NCBI RefSeq assembly: GCF_024753145.1 | Contig: NZ_JANUGU010000003.1 | Location: 62,001-126,000 of the forward strand | Length of the DNA: 64,000 nt | Direction of reading: 5' to 3' | From: Massilia terrae | Lineage (GTDB): Bacteria > Pseudomonadota > Gammaproteobacteria > Burkholderiales > Burkholderiaceae_D | Shown: positions 55,961 through 64,000 of the stretch, piece after piece | How the letters are laid out: the number at the start of each line of letters is the position of its first letter | Position numbering within the stretch: position 1 is the first letter of the stretch | The notes under the pieces: model-generated | Databases searched by the model: none | Seen by the model: only the letters and a program-made list of their open reading frames with translations | Told to the model about the DNA's origin: nothing | Program-made: the position numbers and the translations under genes

Positions 55961-56215
55961 TCACCGCCGGCCGTAGCCGCGTCCCCAGCCGCCCCAGCCC
56001 CGTCCACCGCGCCCGCGGTAGCCGCCATCGTAGAAGCCGAATCCCAAGTCCAGAGAAATCGGCGGACCGACGTAGGTCGGATAGCCATATGCAGGGTAGT
56101 AATACGGGTCGTAACCCGCGTACGGCGGCCCGTAGACCGCGCAACCGCCCAGCCCGCAGCCGAGCAAGATCACGGCGAGCACGCGCCGCAGCATAGCCTG
56201 ATGTCGAGTGTCCAT
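55961..56215 (-). CDS. Small Gly/Tyr-rich lipoprotein
   Basis: 84-residue protein. The signal peptide ends in a lipobox (GLGGC, Cys25). After it comes a Tyr/Pro/Gly segment (about 28-53, with PYAGYDPYYYPAYGYP) and an Arg/Gly/Trp-rich tail (about 64-84). Similar tiny envelope lipoproteins are frequent in Burkholderiales and have no assigned role. An internal ATG eight codons in would also give a good signal peptide. Confidence 0.65.
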   Translation of the reverse strand: MDTRHQAMLRRVLAVILLGCGLGGCAVYGPPYAGYDPYYYPAYGYPTYVGPPISLDLGFGFYDGGYRGRGGRGWGGWGRGYGRR

Positions 56216-56276
56216 TGCATTTCCCACACAAGCAATGCTTCCAGTGTAGGCCGGGCACCTGTCTTTGCAATCCGAT

Positions 56277-57128
56277 TTACAAAACCCGCAGACCCGGGGC
56301 GCCACCGAGCGCCAGCGGGATGGCCCGCGACCAGCGATTGGCGGACAGTGAAAACGCCAGCGACTGCACCTGGTGATACCAGCCGGCCGGCACATACAGC
56401 ATGTCGCCGGGCTCAACGACGAATTCGATGATCGAAGCCTGGCGTGCCAGCGGAAAACGCTCGAAATCCGGCGCCGCAGGGTCGAACGGCGAACCGAACA
56501 GCAACGCGTTCGCCTCGCGCGGGTAGAGGAATTCATCGTGGTGCGGCGGGGCCAAGAAGATGCGCTTGGCGCCCCACAGCTGGACGAAGATATTGTCGTC
56601 ATAATCCGCGTGCAGCGGCGTCACCGTTCCCGCCGGGCCAAGCCAGAAGCGCGGCGGACCGGGCCGCGCCAGGTAGGCCGGCCAGTGGCAGAACCGGTTC
56701 AAGGCCCGCAGTTCCAGGTTGCCGACGTAGGGCGGCAACCCTTCAGTGTCGGCCTCGACCAGTTCGAGGTAGGCCAGCATCGGCATGTCCCGCATGGCCC
56801 GGTCGGGAGCGAATGCGGTATTGACGTAATCGCCGACCCGCGCCCGCACCGGCAGCTCGCTGAAGCGCTCGCGCAGGCTGTGCACGGTGAGCCCGGAGAT
56901 TGGCCAGCGGCGCGCGAGGCCGGGAATCAGGAAGGGCAGGCCGGCGGCCGCCTGCCGCGCGAAGCCGGCGGCGTCCAGCACCGGCAGGCGCGCAATCGCA
57001 TCGATGTGGGGAAGATGCCGGGCAGCGTCCTTGATCGCGGCGCGCATGGCGTCAATCGAGCTTACGCCGCGCACGCGGGCGTCGCGCTGTTCGCGCGCCA
57101 GCTTGCGCGCGGCCGCGTCGTTGGACAT
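56277..57128 (-). CDS. Cupin-like (JmjC-type) Fe(II)/2-oxoglutarate oxygenase family protein
   Basis: 283-residue protein with a Cupin_8/JmjC-like double-stranded beta-helix (about 105-265). The metal-binding HxD is in TPLHADYDDN and the distal His in PAGWYHQV, as expected for an Fe(II)-dependent hydroxylase; the basic residue after FVQLWGAKR could bind 2-oxoglutarate. The substrate is unknown; relatives hydroxylate ribosomal proteins, tRNA or small molecules. Start at ATG 57128. It lies 21 bp downstream of cyaY on the same strand, placing a predicted iron enzyme next to an iron-handling protein. Confidence 0.83.
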   Translation of the reverse strand: MSNDAAARKLAREQRDARVRGVSSIDAMRAAIKDAARHLPHIDAIARLPVLDAAGFARQAAAGLPFLIPGLARRWPISGLTVHSLRERFSELPVRARVGDYVNTAFAPDRAMRDMPMLAYLELVEADTEGLPPYVGNLELRALNRFCHWPAYLARPGPPRFWLGPAGTVTPLHADYDDNIFVQLWGAKRIFLAPPHHDEFLYPREANALLFGSPFDPAAPDFERFPLARQASIIEFVVEPGDMLYVPAGWYHQVQSLAFSLSANRWSRAIPLALGGAPGLRVL

Positions 57129-57149
57129 CACACTGCTTGCCAAGGCCGC

Positions 57150-57479
57150 TCAGGCAATCGAAATCGCCGCCCCGCCCTGCTCGCTGGCCATCTTCGACAG
57201 CGAGGCATAGAACTCGGATTCGTCGCGCGTATTGCGCCATTCGCCGCCGACGCGCTTGTAGTGGTAGCCGCCGGAGCGCGCCGCCACCCACATCTCCTGC
57301 AGCGGCGCCTGGCTGTTGACGATGATCTTCGAACCATTGTCGAGGAACTCGATCTCAAGCACATTGCCGCTGCGCTTGCACTCGACGTCCAGCACATCGT
57401 CGTCGTTGAAACGGTCCATCGCCGCTTCGATCGTGTCCAGGGTCTGGTCGACCAGGTCCAAAAATTCGGTTTCGCTCAT
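57150..57479 (-). CDS. cyaY: Iron donor protein CyaY (bacterial frataxin)
   Basis: 109-residue frataxin. An acidic first helix (ETEFLDLVDQTLDTIEAAMD) with further Asp/Glu forms the iron-binding ridge; the beta-sheet core ends in GGYHYKR and WRNTRDE. It modulates IscS-dependent Fe-S cluster assembly. ATG 57479 (MSETEF) starts where the family does. Divergent from lptM, as is common in proteobacteria with a cyaY-lptM-lysA neighbourhood. Confidence 0.95.
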   Translation of the reverse strand: MSETEFLDLVDQTLDTIEAAMDRFNDDDVLDVECKRSGNVLEIEFLDNGSKIIVNSQAPLQEMWVAARSGGYHYKRVGGEWRNTRDESEFYASLSKMASEQGGAAISIA

Positions 57480-57520
57480 GCTACACTCCAAGATCCGCTA
57501 ATCAAACCGTGATTCTAATC

Positions 57521-57754
57521 GTGAAGCCCGCATTTGCGCTCCCCGCCGCGGCCATGTTGGCCGCGCTGCTCGCCGGCTGCGGCCAGACCGGCCCCCTGTA
57601 CATGCCGCCGCCGCTGAAAGGCGCCGCCGCCCAAAAGGCGCCGGCCACCCCGCCCGCCACCACGCCGGCATCCGCCGTGCCGACCAGCGGCCAGCCCGCG
57701 CCCGGCAGCCTCGCGACTCCCGTCACCTCGTCCCCCGTCCCGACCCAACCATAA
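57521..57754 (+). CDS. lptM: LPS translocon maturation chaperone LptM (YifL-type lipoprotein)
   Basis: Small lipoprotein (77 residues). The signal peptide MKPAFALPAAAMLAALLAGC has its lipidated Cys at residue 20, directly followed by the family hallmark GQTGPLYMP. The rest is a Pro/Ala/Thr-rich disordered tail. E. coli LptM binds LptD/E and aids its disulfide maturation. GTG 57521 gives a classic signal peptide; GTG 57509 would add four residues. lysA starts after one base, so translation is coupled. Confidence 0.85.
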   Translation: MKPAFALPAAAMLAALLAGCGQTGPLYMPPPLKGAAAQKAPATPPATTPASAVPTSGQPAPGSLATPVTSSPVPTQP

Positions 57755-57755
57755 C

Positions 57756-59027
57756 ATGTCGCATTTTTCGTACCAAAACGGCGTGCTGCACGCCGAGAAC
57801 GTCGCCCTGTCCGCCATCGCCGAGGAATTCGGCACCCCGGCCTACGTCTATTCGAAGGCCACCTTGCTCGACAATTTCAACGGCTACGCCAAGGCCTGCG
57901 CCGGCCGCGACGCGCTGGTCTGCTACGCGATGAAGGCCAATTCCAACCTGGCCGTGCTGGACCTGCTGGCGCGCCAGGGCGCGGGCTTCGACATCGTCTC
58001 CGGCGGAGAGCTGCTGCGCGTGATCGCGGCCGGCGGCGACCCGCGCAAGGTGATTTTCTCCGGCGTCGGCAAGACGGTCGAGGAAATGCGCCTGGCGCTC
58101 GACAAGGGCGTGCTGTGCTTTAACGTCGAATCGATCCCCGAGCTGCACCGCCTGAACGAGGTGGCCGGCCAGATGGGCAAGCGCGCGCCGGTCTCGCTGC
58201 GCGTGAACCCGAACGTCGACGCCAAGACCCACCCCTACATCGCCACCGGCCTGAAAGCCAACAAGTTCGGCGTGGCCTACGACGACGCGCTCGACACCTA
58301 CCGCGCCGCGGCCAGCCTGCCGCATCTGGAAGTGGTCGGCATCGATTGCCATATCGGCTCGCAGCTGCTGGACGACGCTCCGCTGCTGGAAGCGCTGGAC
58401 AAGCTGATCGCCCTGATCGACACCCTGGCCGGCGAAGGCATCGTGCTGCACCACCTCGACATGGGCGGCGGCATCGGCATCAACTACTCGGGCGAGGACG
58501 CACCGGTGCAGGTCGGCGACTACCTGGCGCGCGTGTTCGAACGCATCGACGCCTGGCGCGCCGAAAAGTATGAAGGCAAGCCGATCAAGGTCATCTTCGA
58601 ACCGGGCCGCTCGATCGTCGGCAACGCCGGCGTGCTGCTGATGTCGGTCGAATACCTGAAGCCGGGCGAGGAAAAGAATTTCTGCGTGGTCGACGCCGCG
58701 ATGAACGACATGATGCGCCCGACCCTGTACGAAGCCTGGATGGCAGTGCAGCCGGTCACGCCGCGCGAGGGCAAGGCGCTCACCTACGACCTGGTCGGAC
58801 CCGTGTGCGAATCCGGCGACTGGCTGGCCCACGGGCGCGAGCTGGCGGTGCAGCCGGGCGACCTGCTGGCCATGATGACGGCCGGCGCCTACGGCTTCAC
58901 CATGGCGTCCAACTACAACACCCGTGGCCGCCCGGCCGAGGTGATCGTCGACGGCGACCAGGTGCACCTGGTGCGCCGCCGCGAGCAGCCGCAAGAACTG
59001 TTCGCGCTGGAGTCGCTGGTCAAGTAA
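57756..59027 (+). CDS. lysA: Diaminopimelate decarboxylase
   Basis: 423-residue fold-III PLP enzyme making L-lysine from meso-diaminopimelate. PLP-binding Lys60 is in CYAMKANSN; the glycine-rich phosphate loop is in MGGGIGINY; the active-site Cys from the partner subunit is in GPVCESGDW (near 350). It follows lptM directly. Confidence 0.96.
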   Translation: MSHFSYQNGVLHAENVALSAIAEEFGTPAYVYSKATLLDNFNGYAKACAGRDALVCYAMKANSNLAVLDLLARQGAGFDIVSGGELLRVIAAGGDPRKVIFSGVGKTVEEMRLALDKGVLCFNVESIPELHRLNEVAGQMGKRAPVSLRVNPNVDAKTHPYIATGLKANKFGVAYDDALDTYRAAASLPHLEVVGIDCHIGSQLLDDAPLLEALDKLIALIDTLAGEGIVLHHLDMGGGIGINYSGEDAPVQVGDYLARVFERIDAWRAEKYEGKPIKVIFEPGRSIVGNAGVLLMSVEYLKPGEEKNFCVVDAAMNDMMRPTLYEAWMAVQPVTPREGKALTYDLVGPVCESGDWLAHGRELAVQPGDLLAMMTAGAYGFTMASNYNTRGRPAEVIVDGDQVHLVRRREQPQELFALESLVK

Positions 59028-59098
59028 GCCGGCGCTGGCCGGCAGCGTTGCTCTCCTGTTAATATGCACCGAAAAGGGGCATACACCAGGGGAGCCGC

Positions 59099-60928
59099 AT
59101 GGAAATCCAGGACCGCATCGCCGCACCATCACCCGCGCACGGCGCCGCCGTCAATGTCGGCGCGCTGCGCCTTGCCGTCGGCCTGGCGCAGGGCGTCTTC
59201 CTCTACTTCCTGCTTGACGCCGCGCAGGCGCAGCGCTGGCCCTCGACCCACCCCCTGCTGTTCACGCCGCTTGTGCTGGTGGGCCTGTTTAAACCAGCGG
59301 TGGTGGTCTCCAGCCTTGGCAGCCTCAGCCGCCGCCAGCTGCAGCTGTGGGCCGCCACGGTCGCCGTGACCGTCGCCGCGCTCGGCGTGTACGCGGTGTG
59401 GCGCATGGGCGAGCCGGCCGCACCGCCTCCGCAGACGGATTCGGCGCTGCCCTGGGCGCCGCTGGCCGCCGTGCTGGTGCCGTGGTGCTTCATCGCGCAC
59501 GCGCTGGTGATGGCCGGGGTGGCGGACCGCCGCCGCATCGCCAGCTACCCCAGCTATTTCGAGACCGCCTGGAAGCTCATCGTGCAGCTGGCGTTCAGCG
59601 CCGGCTTCGTCGGCGCGCTGTGGCTGATCCTGCTGCTGGGCAGCCAGCTGTTCCTGCTGGTGCAGCTGTCCTTCCTGGCCGAACTGCTGCACAAGCCGTG
59701 GTTCGCGCTGCCCGTCACCGTCACCGCCTGGACCTGCGCGATGCACGTCACCGACGTGCGGCCGGCGATCGTACGCGGCATCCGCAACCTGCTGCTGACC
59801 TTGCTGTCCTGGATCCTGCCGGTGATGACCTTGCTGGTCGGCGCCTTCCTGCTCACCCTGCCCTTCACCGGACTGGCGCCGCTGTGGGCGACACGCCATG
59901 CGAGCGCCGAACTGCTGGCCGCTGCCGGCGCCTTCGTCGTGCTGATCAACGCCGCGTGGCAGGAAGGCGGCATGGCGGTGGTGGAAGCGCCGCTGGCGAT
60001 CCGCCTGAGCATGCGCATCGCTTCGCTGCTGCTGGTGCCGGTGACCGCGATCGCGGGCTACGCGCTGGCGCTGCGCGTGGGCGCCTACGGCTGGACCAGC
60101 GACCGCGTGATCGCCGCGGCCTGCGTGCTGGTCGCCGCCTGCTACAGCCTCGGCTATGCGGGCGCGGCGCTGCGCGATCGCGGGCTCACCGGCATCGCCC
60201 GGGTCAATATCGCGACCGCGCTGGTGGTGCTGGCGACCGTGCTGGCCCTGCTGTCGCCGCTGGCCGACCCGGTGCGCCTGGCCGTCAACAGCCAGGTGGC
60301 GCGGCTCGAATCGGGCAAGGTCGCGGTCGACCAGTTCGACTTCGCCTGGCTGCGCTTCAGTGGCCAGCGCTACGGACAGGCCGCGCTGGCGCGGCTGGAC
60401 GCCAACGCCAGCGGCGCCGAAGCGGCGTTGCTGCGTTCGCGGATCGCCGAGGCACGCGCGCTGAAGAACCGCTTCTCCCGTACCGAACCTGCCACGCCAG
60501 TCGATGTCGCGGCCAATGTGCGGGTGTGGCCGAAAGGTGCGAAGCTGCCGGACAGCTTCCTGCACGAGAAATGGCAAGACCAGCAGCGCGGGCCCAATTA
60601 CCCTGTTTGCCTGTGGCAGGCCGGCCAGGCCTGCGACGCAGTCATGCTGGACCTGACCGGCGATGGCAAGGTGGAGATCATGGTGGTGGGCGAAAAGCCG
60701 TTCTCGGGCGGCGCCGTGTTCGGCGAAGATGAACAAGGCCACTGGCGCTTGCTGGGCAACGTGCCGATGGAACTGGCCGGTTGTTCGCTGCACGAAGCCC
60801 TCAAGGCGGGCCATCTGCAGGTGCTGGCGCCGACGCTGAACGATGTGGAAATCGCGGGGCAGCGCATCCACTTCGAATCGGCGCGCCCGCCCATCATGAC
60901 ATGTCCGCCGCAGCCGGCTGGGAAGTGA
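59099..60928 (+). CDS. DUF4153 family integral membrane protein
   Basis: 609-residue protein with about ten transmembrane segments (residues 20-390), including the hydrophobic pair at about 150-200, as in DUF4153 proteins. The C-terminal 200 residues are soluble and end in a periplasmic-looking region with an LDLTGDGKVEIMV segment resembling an FG-GAP/VCBS calcium-binding loop. GGGGAG four bases before ATG 59099 supports the start. Function unknown. It lies 71 bp after lysA on the same strand. Confidence 0.75.
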   Translation: MEIQDRIAAPSPAHGAAVNVGALRLAVGLAQGVFLYFLLDAAQAQRWPSTHPLLFTPLVLVGLFKPAVVVSSLGSLSRRQLQLWAATVAVTVAALGVYAVWRMGEPAAPPPQTDSALPWAPLAAVLVPWCFIAHALVMAGVADRRRIASYPSYFETAWKLIVQLAFSAGFVGALWLILLLGSQLFLLVQLSFLAELLHKPWFALPVTVTAWTCAMHVTDVRPAIVRGIRNLLLTLLSWILPVMTLLVGAFLLTLPFTGLAPLWATRHASAELLAAAGAFVVLINAAWQEGGMAVVEAPLAIRLSMRIASLLLVPVTAIAGYALALRVGAYGWTSDRVIAAACVLVAACYSLGYAGAALRDRGLTGIARVNIATALVVLATVLALLSPLADPVRLAVNSQVARLESGKVAVDQFDFAWLRFSGQRYGQAALARLDANASGAEAALLRSRIAEARALKNRFSRTEPATPVDVAANVRVWPKGAKLPDSFLHEKWQDQQRGPNYPVCLWQAGQACDAVMLDLTGDGKVEIMVVGEKPFSGGAVFGEDEQGHWRLLGNVPMELAGCSLHEALKAGHLQVLAPTLNDVEIAGQRIHFESARPPIMTCPPQPAGK

Positions 60929-60986
60929 ACTCGATCCGGGCGATACCGCTTGCGGAAAGCTTGCTGCGCCACGCAACGCGGGCAAC

Positions 60987-61964
60987 TCAATCCGAGAAAA
61001 CAGCATCGGCGCTGGCTGCATCAATCACCCGGTCAATCCAGCACTCCAGCTCCGCTGAACCGGCTTGGTCGACGTGTGCGGTAAGCGCCTGCGGAATAGC
61101 GCCAAAGCGATGCTGCAGTTGCCGTTTCAGCATGTCGCGCAAGGCCTGTACCCTGCCTTGCTCCAGTCCTTTTTTCCGGCCTTGGTCCTCCACATAGTCG
61201 TCCCAAGTATCGTACTTGCGCTGTGCAAATCGTTCGCCCATCGCTTCACCCTCCAGAAATTTTTCGATGCTATCGAGGCCTGGACCGCGCGACTCGCGCT
61301 TGAGGACTCTCTCAATCCACGCTGCAACACTCCGCCTCAGTGACGCTCGCTCCTCGCCGGCAAGCCATGCCAGCAGCGACGAACGTACTTCAAATTAGAC
61401 ATTGGGAGAATCCGAGAGTTCGACCTTGAACATGATGCTGACGAGATCCCGTGCGTTGGCCAACAGCGCGGGATCGATACGATTCTGGTCGATCAACAAA
61501 TAGCGCTGATTCGCCTGGTAACTCGCCAGTTCATCGGGGCCTTGGGCAACGAGCGCGCGCAATTCATCGGTGGCGGTCCACGGCGACCTTCCGTTGTAAA
61601 ACACGACGGGAAAGACCGGAGGCAATCGGCCTGCATTCTCCAGTGCTCCACGTTTCACGAGATCCTGGTACAGCAGCCCAATATAAACCTGCATACGAAG
61701 GGCCATCCAGCGCTCGGACCGCGACTGGAACTCCAGCAGGAAATAAACGAAGATCAGCCCGGTGCCGATCTTCACCTTCCAGACCATATCGCCATGTCGC
61801 TCAATGAACTGGTCACTGACATAGCTCGCGTTCACGCGCTCGAATGCGGAAGGCGGCAGATTCCGGAAGCATGAAAGATCGGTGAAGCCCGCAAGCAGGT
61901 CGCGCACCATTTGCGGGTGCCCGAACATCTCTTTATAAACAAGGTCGTGGTTTGCGCTCATCAC
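60987..61964 (-). pseudogene. Rpn-family (PD-(D/E)XK) nuclease/transposase-like gene, interrupted by one in-frame stop
   Basis: The N-terminal 188-189 codons (61395-61964) encode the PD-(D/E)XK nuclease-like Rpn domain (VYKEMFGHP, FVYFLLEFQSRSERWMALR). A TAA at 61395-61397 ends it after SDSPNV. In the same frame, with no frameshift, the sequence goes on: FEVRSSLLAWLAGEERASLRR … to the family's DUF4351-like C-terminus (IDRVIDAASADAVFSD) at 60987. Removing that single stop restores a 325-residue protein of normal family length. An ATG at 61241 could express the C-terminal 84 residues alone. Base composition is visibly less GC-rich than the neighbours. Alternatives are read-through or a sequencing error. 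Confidence 0.8.
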
Positions 61965-62004
61965 CCCACTCTACCGGGGCGCGCGACCACACCTCAGCGC
62001 TGCA

Positions 62005-62619
62005 TCAAACGCGCGCGGCCTGCACTTTTGAACGATTCAGGAACACGCGGATCAGCAGCAGGCCCGCGACGATGAAGGCGAACAGCATCGGCGTGCCGGT
62101 GTTGTGCTTGCCCGCCTTCATCCACCAGTAGTGCAGCACCGCGAGCGGCGCGATCAGGTAGATCATGCGGTGCAGCCCCTGCCAGCGCTTGCCGCCGAGC
62201 CGGCGCACCATCGCGTTGCTGCTGGTGGCGGCCAGCGGCACCAGCAGCAGGAAGGCGGCGAAGCCGACCGTGATGAAGGGCCGCTTGAGCACGTCCTTCC
62301 AGATCTCGTGCAGGTCGAAGAAATGGTCGAACCAGATGAAGCAGGTGAAGTGCAGGAAGGCGTAGAAGAAGGTGAACAGGCCCAGCATGCGGCGCAGCCT
62401 GACCAGCCAGTTCAGCCCGGTCAGCTTGCGCAGCGGGGTCACCGCCAGCGTGGTGCAGAGCAGGTACAGCGCCCAGTCGCCGGTGCCGTGGGTCAGGAAT
62501 TCAAGCGGATTGGTCTGCTCGCCCGTTGCCAGCGCGATGCGTGTGATGGGCAGCAGCGCCAGCAGGAAAACGACAACTTTGACGATCGTGAGCTGTTTGG
62601 GCGTCGGATTGAATGCCAT
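62005..62619 (-). CDS. msrQ: Heme-binding membrane subunit MsrQ
   Basis: 204-residue inner-membrane protein with about six transmembrane helices (ferric-reductase-like domain). Conserved histidines that carry heme are visible in FLHFTCF, LHRMIYL and VLHYWW. It passes quinone electrons to periplasmic MsrP. ATG 62619 starts 2 bp after the msrP stop. Confidence 0.94.
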   Translation of the reverse strand: MAFNPTPKQLTIVKVVVFLLALLPITRIALATGEQTNPLEFLTHGTGDWALYLLCTTLAVTPLRKLTGLNWLVRLRRMLGLFTFFYAFLHFTCFIWFDHFFDLHEIWKDVLKRPFITVGFAAFLLLVPLAATSSNAMVRRLGGKRWQGLHRMIYLIAPLAVLHYWWMKAGKHNTGTPMLFAFIVAGLLLIRVFLNRSKVQAARV

Positions 62620-62621
62620 CG

Positions 62622-63596
62622 TCAGAAATATTTTTTCAGGTCCATGCCCGCGTACAGGGGCGCGACCTCGTTGTAGCCGTTGAACATCAGCGTCTTGCGC
62701 TTGGGCTTGAAGAAGCCGTCCTCGCCGATGCGGCGCTCGCTGGCCTGCGACCAGCGCGGGTGGTCCACGTTCGGGTTCACGTTCGAGTAAAAGCCATACT
62801 CGTCCGGGCCGGCCGCCATCCACGAGGTGACTGGCTGGTCCTTGACGAAGCGGATCTTGACGATCGACTTGGCCGACTTGAAGCCGTACTTCCACGGCGC
62901 CACCACCCGCACCGGGGCGCCGTTCTGGTTGGGCAGCACCTGGCCGTACATGCCGAAGGTCAGCAAGGCCAGCGGCTGCATCGCCTCGTCCATGCGCAAG
63001 CCTTCGCGGTAGGGCCAGTCGAGCACGCCGCTGCGCACGCCCGGCATCTGGCGCGGATCGGCCAAGGTCACGAATTCGACGTACTTGGCGCTGCTCAGCG
63101 GCTCGGCCTTCTTGATCAGGTTCGACAGCGGATAGCCGATCCACGGGATCACCATCGACCAGCCTTCGACGCAGCGCAGCCGGTAGATGCGCTCCTCCAG
63201 CGGTGCGAGCTTGAGCAGGCTGTCGAGATCGAGCGTGAACGGTTTCTTGACCTCGCCTTCGATCGACACCGTCCACGGCCGCGGGCGCAGCGTGCCTGCG
63301 TTGCGGCCGGGGTCGGACTTGTCGGTGCCGAATTCGTAGAAGTTGTTGTACTCGGTCGCGTCCTTGAACGCGGTCTGCTTCTCGTTGGTCGCGTAGGCCG
63401 GATTCGGCTTGGCCGCCAGGCGCGCGCCCGTGCCCTGGGCGAAGGCTTCGCGGTTGGCCATTTCCCACAGCGCGCTGCCGGCCACGGCGCCGGCGGCGAT
63501 GCGGGCGATGAACTGGCGCCGCTGCTCGTACACTTCGCGCGGCGTGATTTCGGAAGGCAGCGGCGCGCTGCCGCTGTGACTACGTTTGATCAGCAT
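62622..63596 (-). CDS. msrP: Protein-methionine-sulfoxide reductase catalytic subunit MsrP
   Basis: 324-residue periplasmic molybdoenzyme that reduces methionine sulfoxide in envelope proteins. A Tat signal with the twin arginines R26-R27 (RRQFIAR) leads into the sulfite-oxidase-fold domain (about 75-300). The molybdenum-ligand Cys is near residue 141 ([10 protein letters not shown]). It forms an operon with msrQ (2-bp gap). Confidence 0.95.
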   Translation of the reverse strand: MLIKRSHSGSAPLPSEITPREVYEQRRQFIARIAAGAVAGSALWEMANREAFAQGTGARLAAKPNPAYATNEKQTAFKDATEYNNFYEFGTDKSDPGRNAGTLRPRPWTVSIEGEVKKPFTLDLDSLLKLAPLEERIYRLRCVEGWSMVIPWIGYPLSNLIKKAEPLSSAKYVEFVTLADPRQMPGVRSGVLDWPYREGLRMDEAMQPLALLTFGMYGQVLPNQNGAPVRVVAPWKYGFKSAKSIVKIRFVKDQPVTSWMAAGPDEYGFYSNVNPNVDHPRWSQASERRIGEDGFFKPKRKTLMFNGYNEVAPLYAGMDLKKYF

Positions 63597-63660
63597 GGCT
63601 GGCTCCGGCAGAGATGATCAGGGGAACAATGTCCACTTTACACCACTACGCCGGCGCCGG

Positions 63661-64000
63661 TCAGAGTTTGCCGTAGGAATGCAGGCCCGACAGGAACATG
63701 TTCACGCCGAGGAAGGCGAAGGTGGTGACCACCAGGCCGACCAGCGCCCACCACGCCGCCGCGCGGCCGCGCAGGCCCGACATCAGGCGCATGTGCAGCC
63801 AGGCCGCGTAGTTGAGCCAGACGATCAGCGCCCAGGTCTCCTTCGGGTCCCACGACCAGTAGCCGCCCCAGGCTTCGGCGGCCCACAGCGCGCCGAGGAT
63901 GGTGGCCACGGTGAAGAAGGCGAAACCGACCGAGATCGCCTTGTACATCACGTCGTCCAGCACTTCCAGCGAAGGCAGGCGGTCGGCCAGGATCCCGTGC
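63661..64000 (-). CDS. ccsB: Cytochrome c biogenesis protein CcsB/ResC, C-terminal part (partial)
   Basis: The frame is open to the right edge, so only the last 112 residues are seen. They contain the tryptophan-rich WWD signature WGGYWSWDPKETW that binds heme in the periplasm and two to three transmembrane segments. System II (CcsBA) attaches heme to c-type apocytochromes. The apparent start at 63963 is internal, because the frame goes on upstream. Confidence 0.88.
   Translation of the reverse strand, partial: HGILADRLPSLEVLDDVMYKAISVGFAFFTVATILGALWAAEAWGGYWSWDPKETWALIVWLNYAAWLHMRLMSGLRGRAAAWWALVGLVVTTFAFLGVNMFLSGLHSYGKL

Overview
The window looks like a chromosomal segment of a high-GC betaproteobacterium in Burkholderiales, most likely Oxalobacteraceae of the Massilia/Duganella type. 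The basis is gene order and protein character, not a database match. Typical Burkholderiales blocks are kdsD-kdsC-lptC-lptA-lptB-rpoN-raiA, lolB-ispE-tRNA-Gln-prs-rplY-pth, pilMNOPQ next to aroK-aroB-dgt, and mrcA divergent from pilM. Almost everything is core housekeeping. There is no phage, plasmid, integron, IS element, CRISPR array or rRNA operon.

Layout, left to right. 1-5330: tail of a signalling receiver protein, a DUF971 protein, a HIT protein overlapping a giant FAD/Fe-S oxidoreductase. 5538-8750: yqaA, ilvA, queF. 9147-11670: ptsN-hprK-rapZ (+). 11705-18276: a 3-hydroxyisobutyryl-CoA hydrolase-like gene, then raiA, rpoN, lptB, lptA, lptC, kdsC, kdsD, all on the minus strand. 18384-24249: a CPA2 antiporter and two c-di-GMP proteins. 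24351-28521: an accessory stretch with a MOSC protein, a class B3 metallo-beta-lactamase, a GntR regulator and glucarate dehydratase. 28632-39152: ychF, a patatin and a secreted transglutaminase-like protein, then pth, rplY, prs, tRNA-Gln, ispE, lolB and a TPR lipoprotein. 39248-43125: mutM, a dynamin-like GTPase, mutY. 43191-53157: dgt, an in-frame aroK-aroB fusion, an Ig-like lipoprotein, pilQPONM. 53471-60928: mrcA, a small lipoprotein, a cupin, cyaY, lptM, lysA, a DUF4153 membrane protein. 60987-64000: an Rpn-family gene broken by one stop codon, msrQ, msrP and the end of ccsB.

How the genes work together: the kds/lpt block makes Kdo and exports LPS and sits beside rpoN and nitrogen-PTS regulators. 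pilMNOPQ builds the type IV pilus alignment complex and secretin. mutM and mutY form the GO system against 8-oxoguanine. msrP/msrQ repair periplasmic methionine sulfoxide. mrcA and lysA serve peptidoglycan synthesis and its precursor supply.

The main non-coding signal is a dispersed palindromic repeat family (eight copies, several acting as gene-end hairpins). Points worth a second look are the aroK-aroB fusion, the dynamin gene between mutM and mutY, the Ig-like lipoprotein attached to the pil operon, the broken Rpn gene, the inverted ptsN-hprK-rapZ block and the hairpin-rich prs-rplY spacer. I did not find a clearly new multi-gene system.
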